This document shows, piece by piece, positions 1-5,441 of a DNA stretch of 6,119 nucleotides. Origin of the DNA: an uncultured Akkermansia sp. (GTDB lineage Bacteria > Verrucomicrobiota > Verrucomicrobiia > Verrucomicrobiales > Akkermansiaceae). The DNA lies in the NCBI GenBank assembly GCA_900766865.1, contig CAAFXA010000102.1, forward strand, positions 1 to 6,119. Reading direction: 5' to 3'. How positions within the stretch are numbered: the stretch's first letter is position 1; each line of letters opens with the position of its first letter. The notes beneath the pieces were generated by a model. That model did no database searches and had not been told where the DNA came from. It saw only the letters and a program-made list of their open reading frames with translations. Position numbers and translations under genes: made by a program.

Positions 1-34
1 GTGACTGGAGTTCAGACGTGTGCTCTTCCGATCT
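1..34 (+). other. Illumina sequencing adapter (artefact)
   Basis: The first 34 bases match the Illumina TruSeq read-2 adapter from its start (GTGACTGGAG) to its end (CTTCCGATCT). They are untrimmed library sequence and not genome. Directly afterwards the reading frame gives ordinary Mfd protein (G-R-Q-A-A-I-L-A-P-T-T), so real sequence begins at base 35. Any reading frame that starts in this segment, such as one opening at the GTG at 20, has a chimeric N-terminus. Confidence 0.97.
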
Positions 35-1498
35 GGGCGCCAGGCTGCCATTCTGGCGCCCACCACCGTGCTGGCAGACCAGCACTACCGCACCTTCCGC
101 AGCCGCATGAGCGAGTACCCCATCCGCATCGAGCTCCTCAGCCGCTTCACCCCCGCCAAAAAAGCGGCGGAAATCATCGAAGGCATGCGCCGCGGCGAGG
201 TCGACATCGTAGTTGGCACCCACCGCCTCATCTCAAAAAACGTCAATTTCAAGAACCTCGGGCTCGCTGTCATCGATGAGGAGCAGCGCTTCGGCGTCCG
301 CCACAAAGAGCAGTTCAAGCGCATGTTCCGCATGGTGGACATGCTCACCCTCTCCGCCACCCCCATCCCGCGCACCCTCTATGTAGCGCTCATGGGCGCC
401 CGCGACATGAGCACCATCGACACAGCCCCCCTCAACCGCCTGCCCGTGCAAACCGCCGTCTGCCCCTACAGCGAGGAACTCATCGCACGCGCCATCGAGC
501 GGGAGCTCGCCCGCAACGGCCAGGTCTTCTTCCTGCACAACCGCGTGCAGAGCATCTATAAAATGGCCGAGGACCTCCAACGCCTCGTGCCCCAAGCTCG
601 CATCGTCGTAGGCCACGGGCAGATGGACAAGAGCGACCTGGAGTGCGTCATGCGCGATTTCGTAGCCGGCAAGGCAGATGTTCTGCTCTCCACCACCATC
701 ATCGAAAGCGGCATCGACATCCCCAACGCCAACACCATCATCATCGACCGCGCAGACCGCTTCGGCCTGGCAGACCTCTACCAGCTGCGTGGCCGCGTGG
801 GACGTGGCGGGCACCGCGCCTATGCCTACCTCCTGCTCCCGCCCGATGCCCTCACCACCTCCGACGCCCGCAAACGCGTAGCTGCCATCAAGCAATATAC
901 CGAGCTGGGCAGCGGCTTCAAAATCGCCATGCGCGACCTCGAAATCCGCGGCGCCGGCAACCTGCTCGGCACCCAGCAGAGCGGCCACATTGCCGCCATC
1001 GGCTTCGAGCTGTACTGCCAGCTGCTCCGCCAATCCATCGAGCGCCTGCAGGGCAAAGCTCCGGCCATCCGGGCCGACGCCCAGCTCAAGGCGGACTTCC
1101 TCTGCGTGAGCGAAGCCGTCCTCTCCACTCGCCCGGATGCCGACAAACTCATCGGCGCCTTCATCCCCGAAGCCTGGGTGGAAAGCACCCAAACCCGCAT
1201 GGCCTGCTACACCCAGCTAGCCAAAGCACTCACCGTGGACGACGTGGACGACCTCGAGCGCCAGTGGAACGACCGCTTCGGCAAGCTCCCCCACGCGGCC
1301 CGAAACCTCCTCATCTCCCACAAAATCAAAATTCTGGCCACACGCCGCAACATCTCCTCCGTAGAAATCTCCGGCCAGAAGCTCATGCTCACCCGCAACA
1401 AAGACTACATCCTCCTGGATCGCCGCTTCCCCCGCCTCTCCAAAACACGCCCCTCCGACAAACTCCGCGAGGCCCTCAGATTCCTGCAGGAGATGTAA
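35..1498 (+). CDS. mfd: Transcription-repair coupling factor Mfd, C-terminal part (5' truncated)
   Basis: Mfd is an ATP-driven DNA translocase that removes RNA polymerase stalled at DNA damage and recruits the UvrA/UvrB excision machinery. The 487 visible residues correspond to roughly the last 40% of a protein usually near 1150 residues. Counting the glycine at base 35 as residue 1, they show the helicase motif Ia region (LAPTT), the motif II box DEEQ (residues 81-84, bases 275-286), motif III SATPIPRT (about 107-114), then STTIIESGIDIP (about 219-229) and motif VI QLRGRVGR (250-257, bases 782-805) of the second RecA-like domain. The C-terminal TRCF domain follows (about 370-487). The UvrB-homology region, the RNA-polymerase-interacting domain and the Walker A motif are missing because the contig ends there, not because the gene is broken. 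The frame is intact to the TAA at 1496-1498. Identification is by motif order and resemblance to E. coli Mfd. Confidence 0.96.
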   Translation, partial: GRQAAILAPTTVLADQHYRTFRSRMSEYPIRIELLSRFTPAKKAAEIIEGMRRGEVDIVVGTHRLISKNVNFKNLGLAVIDEEQRFGVRHKEQFKRMFRMVDMLTLSATPIPRTLYVALMGARDMSTIDTAPLNRLPVQTAVCPYSEELIARAIERELARNGQVFFLHNRVQSIYKMAEDLQRLVPQARIVVGHGQMDKSDLECVMRDFVAGKADVLLSTTIIESGIDIPNANTIIIDRADRFGLADLYQLRGRVGRGGHRAYAYLLLPPDALTTSDARKRVAAIKQYTELGSGFKIAMRDLEIRGAGNLLGTQQSGHIAAIGFELYCQLLRQSIERLQGKAPAIRADAQLKADFLCVSEAVLSTRPDADKLIGAFIPEAWVESTQTRMACYTQLAKALTVDDVDDLERQWNDRFGKLPHAARNLLISHKIKILATRRNISSVEISGQKLMLTRNKDYILLDRRFPRLSKTRPSDKLREALRFLQEM

Positions 1499-1525
1499 GC
1501 CACCAGGCGAGGCGGCAAAAAGCAG

Positions 1526-1557
1526 CCCAGGGCTTCATCCCCGGGGTCAGAGGTTGT
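1526..1557 (+). terminator. Weak candidate terminator of mfd
   Basis: CCCAGGG (1526-1532) can pair with CCCCGGG (1539-1545) around a 6-nt loop, with one A-C mismatch in the stem. A T/G-rich stretch (TTGTTTGT) starts about 8 nt after the stem. The mismatch and the poor U tract make this tentative. It lies 28 bases after the mfd stop codon. Confidence 0.3.
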
Positions 1558-1745
1558 TTGTATGGGAACCCCGACGCAAGGAGGGGTGGCATCCTGTCTC
1601 GGCGCCGCACTATTACTTCGCCCCTCGGAAGTCGTCCTTCAGCCAAGTTCCTTTTCTCGGGCTGACAAGCCAACGCCCATTTTGCCTGTTTTCACCGGCA
1701 AAACTGAAACGGCCCCAATATGTCACCCACACATTGGAATTGTTC

Positions 1746-1774
1746 TTGCCTTTCGTGCCCATCTATGGTATATA
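1746..1774 (+). promoter_or_regulatory. Promoter of the lipoprotein-ahb unit (extended -10)
   Basis: TTGCCT (1746-1751) is followed after exactly 17 bp by TATATA (1769-1774), with an extended -10 TGG directly in front (1766-1768). The predicted +1 is about 1781, only four bases before the ATG at 1785, so the mRNA would be nearly leaderless. The core TATGGTATAT (1764-1773) equals the 3' end of the CRISPR repeat in the same register to the -35. The promoter at 4806-4834 has the same geometry. Confidence 0.7.
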
Positions 1775-1784
1775 GGCGCGCGTT

Positions 1785-2222
1785 ATGAAGAAAATCATCT
1801 CTGCTTTCGCACTGGCACTCGCGCTGAGCTCCTGCGCCGTAAAGACCGTAACACGCACCGAGCTCTTCACCCCCACGACCGCCACACTCATTAACTCCGA
1901 GGAGCTTACCGGCATGATGTACTACGGCTCCGATGCCCAGTACGACTACTTCTCCCGTGGCTTCCAGCGCCTTCGCGTGGCCCGCACAGAGAACGCCATC
2001 CCCTCCTACGCCCGCACCGACTTCAACAACTGGCAGGGCGGCAAGAAGTACACAGAGTGCCTCCAGCAGAGCACCGTGAGCAAGCTGCAGAGCCTCCTCT
2101 CCGGCAACTCCACCTACACGGCCACACAGGTGCCCACCACAACCACCACCAACACATCTGCCCAGCGCCAGCAGCAGATGCAGGCCCTGCAGGGGCTCCT
2201 GCAGAGCTTCTCCAAGCAGTAA
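1785..2222 (+). CDS. Small predicted lipoprotein of unknown function
   Basis: This encodes 145 residues. The N-terminus (MKKIISAFALALALSSC) is a typical lipoprotein signal peptide with lipobox L-S-S-C, so signal peptidase II would cut before Cys17 and leave a lipid-anchored envelope protein. The mature part has a polar, Tyr-rich middle (MMYYGSDAQYDYFSRGF), a low-complexity Thr-rich stretch (TTTTTNTSAQ) and a Gln-rich C-terminus (QRQQQMQALQGLLQ). I do not recognise the family. It is the first gene after a clear promoter and ends only 21 bases before the radical SAM gene at 2244, so it is probably cotranscribed with the two radical SAM genes. A link to heme or tetrapyrrole handling would rest on position only. 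The ATG at 1785 is chosen because it starts the signal peptide and lies just downstream of the promoter. No Shine-Dalgarno site is visible. Confidence 0.85.
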   Translation: MKKIISAFALALALSSCAVKTVTRTELFTPTTATLINSEELTGMMYYGSDAQYDYFSRGFQRLRVARTENAIPSYARTDFNNWQGGKKYTECLQQSTVSKLQSLLSGNSTYTATQVPTTTTTNTSAQRQQQMQALQGLLQSFSKQ

Positions 2223-2243
2223 TTTAACCACCACCACCCAGCC

Positions 2244-3305
2244 ATGGCAACCCACCCGCACTTCCCGACGGTAGACTTTGCCGAGCGCCCCTTCATCCTT
2301 TTCTGGGAGGTCACGCGCGCCTGCGCCCTGGCCTGCCGGCACTGCCGCGCCATTGCCCAGCCCCAGGCGCACCCGGACGAGCTCTCCCACGAGGAAGCCA
2401 TGGCCCTGGTAGACCAGATTGCAGACCTCGCGCCGCCCATGCTCGTGCTCACGGGTGGGGACCCCATGATGCGGCGCGACATCTTCCGGCTCATCGAGCG
2501 CGCCACCGAGCGCGGCCTGCGCGTAGCCCTCAGCCCCGCTGCCACTAACCGCCTGGTCAATGCAGACTTCGCCGCCCTGCGCGCCGCCGGCGTCGTGAGC
2601 ATGAGCCTCAGTCTCGACGGCGCCACACAGGAGACGCACGACCGCTTTCGCGGCGTACCGCACACCTTCGAGCGCACCTTGCAGGCTGCCCGCGCCGCCA
2701 TGGCAGCCGGCATCCAACTGCAGATTAACACCACCCTGGCCAAAAGCACCCTGGGCGAGATGGACGCCTTCATCGAGCTCATGCGCCAGCTGAAGCCCGA
2801 TGTGTGGAGCGTCTTCGTGCTCGTGCCCACCGGCCGCGCCAGCGCAGAGGACCTGCCCACCGCCGCAGAGCTGGAGACCGTGTGGCAACGCCTGGAGAGC
2901 CTGCGCAGCGAGCTTCCCTTCGCCATCAAGACCACCGAGGGGCACCACTACCGCCGCGTCCTCATGCAAGCCGCCCGCCGGGGCGGGCAGCCCCCGCGCC
3001 ACATGATACCCACGCGAGACGGCAAGGGCGTGCTCTTCATCTCCCACACCGGCGAGGTACAGCCCAGCGGCTTCCTGCCCCTCACCGCCGGCAACGTCCG
3101 CACAGACAACCTCGCCACCCTCTACCGCACGCACCCCATCTTCGTGCAGCTGAGGGACGACGATGCCCTGGGCGGCAAATGCGGCGTATGCGAGTACCGC
3201 CGGGTATGCGGTGGCTCTCGCGCCCGCGCCTACGGCAGCTGCGGCGACATGATGGCCGCAGAGCCCCTCTGCAGCTACATCCCCGCGGCCCTGCGCAGCA
3301 AGTAA
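2244..3305 (+). CDS. Radical SAM/SPASM protein, TIGR04053/AhbD type (probable heme b synthase-like)
   Basis: This 353-residue protein has the radical SAM cluster motif CxxxCxxC at Cys27, Cys31 and Cys34 (bases from 2322), a GGDP variant of the GGEP motif (VLTGGDPMM), the SLDG strand, and a SPASM-like tail with Cys313, Cys316, Cys322, Cys333 and Cys343 for an auxiliary Fe-S cluster. Phrases such as WEVTRAC, HTGEVQPSGFLPL and CEYRRVCGGSRARAYG are typical of the TIGR04053/AhbD group. AhbD removes two propionate carboxyl groups from Fe-coproporphyrin III to make heme b. The immediate AhbC-type neighbour makes that reaction the best guess, but TIGR04053 proteins are not all proven AhbD enzymes, so no symbol is given. 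The ATG at 2244 gives the expected start just before the core (F-A-E-R-P-F). The gap to the next gene is 38 bases, consistent with an operon. It would be a cytosolic, oxygen-sensitive enzyme. Confidence 0.88.
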   Translation: MATHPHFPTVDFAERPFILFWEVTRACALACRHCRAIAQPQAHPDELSHEEAMALVDQIADLAPPMLVLTGGDPMMRRDIFRLIERATERGLRVALSPAATNRLVNADFAALRAAGVVSMSLSLDGATQETHDRFRGVPHTFERTLQAARAAMAAGIQLQINTTLAKSTLGEMDAFIELMRQLKPDVWSVFVLVPTGRASAEDLPTAAELETVWQRLESLRSELPFAIKTTEGHHYRRVLMQAARRGGQPPRHMIPTRDGKGVLFISHTGEVQPSGFLPLTAGNVRTDNLATLYRTHPIFVQLRDDDALGGKCGVCEYRRVCGGSRARAYGSCGDMMAAEPLCSYIPAALRSK

Positions 3306-3343
3306 GTCCCCCCCATCCTCACACCTTCTCATCTTTCCCGCCA

Positions 3344-4579
3344 ATGATTAACATCACACGCCTCTGGTGCGGTGCCGAGCAGCCCGCAGACCACATCCGC
3401 TACGGCCTGGGCCACGGCTCCACCGCCCCCCATGCCAGCACCGCCGCCTGCTCCCCCACCTCCTCGCGCACACGCAAACCCATCGTCGTGTGGAACATCA
3501 CCCGCACCTGCAACCTGCGCTGCGTGCATTGCTATGCAGACTCCCACGCCCAGAAATACCCCGGCGAGCTCTCGCTGGAGCAGTGCCTCGGCGTCATCGA
3601 TGACCTGGCGGACTACAAAGTGAATGCCCTGCTGCTCTCCGGCGGAGAGCCCCTGCTCCACCCCCACCTGCCCGAGCTGCTGGAGCACGCCACCAACCGC
3701 GGCCTCAAAGTCACCATCTCCACCAACGGCACACGCATCACCCCGGAGCACGCCGCCCTCTTCAAGCGCCTCGGCGTTGCCTACGTCGGCATCTCGCTGG
3801 ATGGCATCGGCGCCGTGCACGACTCCTTCCGCGGCGTCCCCGGCGCCTTCGATGGCGCCATCCGCGGCTTCAAACGCTGCGAGGAAGTAGGGCAGAAAAC
3901 CGGCCTGCGCCTCACCCTCACCCGCAACAACGTGCAGAGCATGGAGGAAATTCTCAACTTCATCGAGCGCGAGGGCATCCAGCGCGTCTGCTTCTACCAC
4001 CTCGTCCCCACCGGGCGCGGCGTGGATGTAGCCAGCCTGCACCCCGAGGAAGCCCGCGCTGCGCTGGACATGCTCATCGCCCGCGCAGAGGCCTGGCACA
4101 AGAGCGGCCAGACCCGCGAGCTGCTCACTGTCACCCAGCCTGCCGACGGCATCTACATCCTCCTGCGCCAGCTGCGAGAGGGCTCCCCCCTTGCCGCCCA
4201 GACCCTCCGGCTCCTCGGCTGGAATGGCGGCGGCGCCAACTCCTCCGGCCGCGGCATCGCCAACATCGACACCCAGGGCAACATCCACCCGGACCAGTTC
4301 TGGCAAAGCGTCACCCTCGGCAACGTCAAAACCCAGAAATTCTCAGATGTCTGGGAAGCCTCCGCAGAGCCCTCTGCCGCAGAGCTGCAGAAACTCCGCG
4401 GCTCCGACGACCCGCTGGAGCGCCAGAAACTCCTCTCCGGCCCCTGCGCCACCTGCAAACACTTCGCCCTCTGCGGCGGCGGCTTCCGCACCCGTGCCGC
4501 CTTTGCCAATGGCCACTGGTTCGGCAGCGACCCCGGCTGCTACCTCACAGAGGAAGAAAGACAGACCCTTGTCTATTGA
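3344..4579 (+). CDS. ahbC: AhbC-type radical SAM protein (12,18-didecarboxysiroheme deacetylase)
   Basis: AhbC removes the two acetate side chains of 12,18-didecarboxysiroheme to give Fe-coproporphyrin III, the step before AhbD in the siroheme-dependent heme b pathway. The 411 residues start with the family-like N-terminus ITRLWCGAEQPADHIRYG. The cluster motif CxxxCxxC follows at Cys56, Cys60 and Cys63 (bases from 3509), GGEP at 100-103, and the SLDG strand. The AhbC-like segment NSSGRGIANIDTQGNIHPDQ ends in the QFW motif before LGNV. The C-terminal auxiliary-cluster cysteines are 368, 371, 377 and 399. The frame is open upstream to 2804 inside the previous gene, but the ATG at 3344 is the right start because homology begins there and the upstream residues are Arg/Pro-rich shadow. 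Residues about 22-44 form a low-complexity Ser/Thr/Ala linker before the barrel. No ahbA or ahbB is in the window. The main uncertainty is whether this is true AhbC or a related NirJ-like enzyme. Confidence 0.87.
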   Translation: MINITRLWCGAEQPADHIRYGLGHGSTAPHASTAACSPTSSRTRKPIVVWNITRTCNLRCVHCYADSHAQKYPGELSLEQCLGVIDDLADYKVNALLLSGGEPLLHPHLPELLEHATNRGLKVTISTNGTRITPEHAALFKRLGVAYVGISLDGIGAVHDSFRGVPGAFDGAIRGFKRCEEVGQKTGLRLTLTRNNVQSMEEILNFIEREGIQRVCFYHLVPTGRGVDVASLHPEEARAALDMLIARAEAWHKSGQTRELLTVTQPADGIYILLRQLREGSPLAAQTLRLLGWNGGGANSSGRGIANIDTQGNIHPDQFWQSVTLGNVKTQKFSDVWEASAEPSAAELQKLRGSDDPLERQKLLSGPCATCKHFALCGGGFRTRAAFANGHWFGSDPGCYLTEEERQTLVY

Positions 4580-4721
4580 GCATTCAGGGGGCTCTAAAAA
4601 CTCGCCTCTATCGGCAAATCGCCTTTTGCAGAAGCATCGCCCACCATCAGGACGGCTGTGCATGGGCACCGCGCCGCTCAAGCAGCTCGGTGCACTGGCG
4701 CAGCATAATTTCTCCTGCGCC

Positions 4722-4764
4722 GCAGGGGGCTCCGCCGCGCCCCCTGCCACACCACCTTTTTTTT
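4722..4764 (+). terminator. Probable terminator of the lipoprotein-ahb unit
   Basis: GCAGGGGGC (4722-4730) pairs perfectly with GCCCCCTGC (4739-4747), a 9-bp GC-rich stem with an 8-nt loop. Eight T residues follow at 4757-4764. The 9-nt gap between stem and T run is longer than in a classic intrinsic terminator, and the hairpin lies about 140 bases after the ahbC stop, so the call is moderate. Confidence 0.5.
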
Positions 4765-4805
4765 CAAAAAAATCGCTTTTTTTCATCCAAAAATCTCCTT
4801 TTTGC

Positions 4806-4834
4806 TTGCACATCGCGTGACATTATGCTATGAA
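4806..4834 (+). promoter_or_regulatory. Promoter of the exosortase-associated gene (extended -10)
   Basis: TTGCAC (4806-4811), 17 bp, then TATGAA (4829-4834) with an extended TGC directly before it. The -35 starts 39 bases before the ATG at 4845, exactly as at the 1785 gene. The predicted +1 (about 4841) leaves a four-base leader. CATTATGCTAT (4821-4831) matches the CRISPR repeat segment CATTATGGTAT in register except for one base. An alternative TTGCTT-N16-TATGCT reading (4802-4829) is also possible. Confidence 0.6.
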
Positions 4835-4844
4835 TAGTGACGTT

Positions 4845-5276
4845 ATGAAGCGCTTACTCCTTTCAACACTTCTCCTTGCCATGGTCGGCACCACGTACGC
4901 CGACATCCAGGCGCCCCCCGCGTCTGAGTACACGGCTACCCGCAAGCTCGGGCGCGCCCTTGGCAACATATTCTACGGCATCGAAGAGCTGCCCGTCACC
5001 ATGATCCGCTGGAACTCCGAGGAAGGCAACTACGCCGGCTTCTCCGTGGGTCTCGTCGAGGGCTTCTCCCGCACCTTCACCCGCATGGGCTATGGTCTCT
5101 ACGAGCTCGTTACCTTCTGGGCTCCCACCTACAAGTGCACCTACCGCCCCCCCTACCAGGGCAGCTGCGGCCGCAGTGGCCTTAAGGAGTACAACACCTG
5201 GTCCGGTTTCTCCGAATTCCCCGAGGAGCTCGGCTTCCAGTCCAAGTATCCCTACAGCCGTATCTCCGGTAACTAA
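4845..5276 (+). CDS. Secreted exosortase system-associated protein (TIGR04073-like)
   Basis: This encodes 143 residues with an N-terminal signal peptide (MKRLLLSTLLLAMVGTTYA, likely cleaved after Ala19). The mature part has the pattern I associate with TIGR04073: a basic, Gly-containing block (RKLGRALGNIFYGIEELP, residues 33-50), a Gly-rich helical repeat (GFSVGLVEGFSRTFTRMGYG, 65-84) and a YELVTFWAP end (86-94). Two cysteines (98 and 108) may form a disulfide. The family is found in bacteria with exosortase/PEP-CTERM sorting; its molecular role is unknown and no exosortase is visible here. An in-frame ATG at 4830 would add MNSDV, but it overlaps the predicted -10. The ATG at 4845 gives a classic signal peptide and reproduces the CGTTATGAAG context of the 1785 gene, so I chose it. 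The gene appears monocistronic, with its own promoter and terminators. Confidence 0.8.
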   Translation: MKRLLLSTLLLAMVGTTYADIQAPPASEYTATRKLGRALGNIFYGIEELPVTMIRWNSEEGNYAGFSVGLVEGFSRTFTRMGYGLYELVTFWAPTYKCTYRPPYQGSCGRSGLKEYNTWSGFSEFPEELGFQSKYPYSRISGN

Positions 5277-5283
5277 TATAGGC

Positions 5284-5333
5284 GGGCGGGCCTGAGTGTC
5301 GCGAAACTCGCCCCGCCCTCTCCCTTATCCTTT
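5284..5333 (+). terminator. Hairpin terminator after the exosortase-associated gene
   Basis: GGGCGGG (5284-5290) pairs with CCCGCCC (5312-5318). Inside, after a small internal loop, GAGT (5294-5297) pairs with ACTC (5306-5309). It begins 7 bases after the stop codon and is followed by a pyrimidine-rich tail (TCTCCCTTATCCTTTCT) instead of a clean U run. Confidence 0.5.
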
Positions 5334-5349
5334 CTCATTCAAATCTCTC

Positions 5350-5384
5350 CCACCCCGTGGTGCGCACCACGGGGTGGAATCTTT
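5350..5384 (+). terminator. Perfect 28-bp palindrome, probable terminator before the CRISPR array
   Basis: The arm CCACCCCGTGGTGC (5350-5363) is followed at once by its exact reverse complement (5364-5377), then by AATCTTT (5378-5384). As RNA this is a very strong hairpin with a short weak U stretch, fitting a terminator. It lies 26 bases before the first CRISPR repeat and would shield the array from upstream read-through. A dyad bound by a dimeric regulator is an alternative. Confidence 0.5.
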
Positions 5385-5403
5385 CAAGTACTCCTCACTT
5401 AAT

Positions 5404-5439
5404 CACCCCGAATTGACTTCGCTGAGTCATTATGGTATA
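5404..5439 (+). repeat. Degenerate terminal CRISPR repeat
   Basis: Aligned to the consensus from its 3' end, this copy differs at positions 1, 2, 3, 5, 6, 7, 9, 16, 18 and 20 and is identical at 10-15 and 21-36. A degenerate copy usually marks the leader-distal, oldest end, so the leader and any cas genes are expected beyond base 6119. The position 16 change (C to T) leaves a G-U pair in the + strand hairpin. Confidence 0.9.
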
Positions 5440-5441
5440 CT
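5413..5441 (+). promoter_or_regulatory. Promoter within the first (degenerate) CRISPR repeat
   Basis: TTGACT (5413-5418), 17 bp, extended TGG, then TATACT (5436-5441) is close to the sigma70 consensus. The last two bases of the -10 belong to spacer 1. The predicted +1 is about 5448, spacer base 9. The same boxes recur in each of the ten intact repeats, at repeat positions 10-15 and 33-36 plus two spacer bases. Confidence 0.65.

Larger units (their letters stand above)
1499..1784. other. Intergenic region between mfd and the lipoprotein gene
   Basis: No convincing gene was found here. A short open frame starting near 1562 runs into the lipoprotein gene in another frame and has no family-like features. 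The segment holds a weak terminator-like hairpin just after mfd, a second weak inverted repeat (TTTTGCC at 1680-1686 with GGCAAAA at 1697-1703), and a promoter at 1746-1774. No tRNA or recognisable riboswitch was seen. Confidence 0.6.
4580..4844. other. Intergenic region between ahbC and the exosortase-associated gene
   Basis: No gene was found. Bases 4580-4720 are GC-rich and show no structure I can name. From 4722 there is a terminator-like hairpin, then T8, A7 and T7 tracts (4757-4783, including A7-TCGC-T7), and finally a promoter at 4806-4834. The A/T tracts lie just upstream of the -35 and could act as an UP-like element. Confidence 0.6.

Noticed and set aside
242..257. Partial resemblance (GTCAATTTCAAGAAC) to the complement of the CRISPR repeat 5' end, considered as a tracrRNA anti-repeat
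   Set aside because: It is inside conserved mfd coding sequence (V-N-F-K-N-L), has mismatches and an offset, and has no tracrRNA-like surroundings.
233..1192. A 319-codon minus-strand open frame inside mfd
   Set aside because: It lies opposite conserved helicase motifs and has shadow-like composition.
643..1665. A plus-strand open frame overlapping mfd in another frame
   Set aside because: Its product is Arg/Pro/His-rich, the usual out-of-frame reading of this codon use.
1680..1703. Inverted repeat TTTTGCC/GGCAAAA, considered as a terminator or riboswitch
   Set aside because: The stem is short and AT-rich with a 10-nt loop and no U tract, and no riboswitch core motif is visible.
1562..1894. 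A 110-codon open frame between mfd and the lipoprotein gene
   Set aside because: It overlaps the promoter and the start of the lipoprotein gene in another frame, and shows no signal peptide or domain.
2804..3343. An N-terminal extension of the ahbC frame upstream of 3344
   Set aside because: It lies within the upstream radical SAM gene in another frame and is Arg/Pro-rich; family similarity begins at the ATG at 3344.
1692..3344. A 550-codon open frame on the minus strand spanning the lipoprotein and first radical SAM gene
   Set aside because: It is opposite two well-supported genes; its product is Gly/Ala/Val/His-rich with no domain pattern, as expected for the shadow of GC-rich, C-ending codons.
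3329..4306. A 325-codon minus-strand open frame opposite ahbC
   Set aside because: Low-complexity Gly/Ala/Val-rich product, fully opposite a recognised radical SAM gene.
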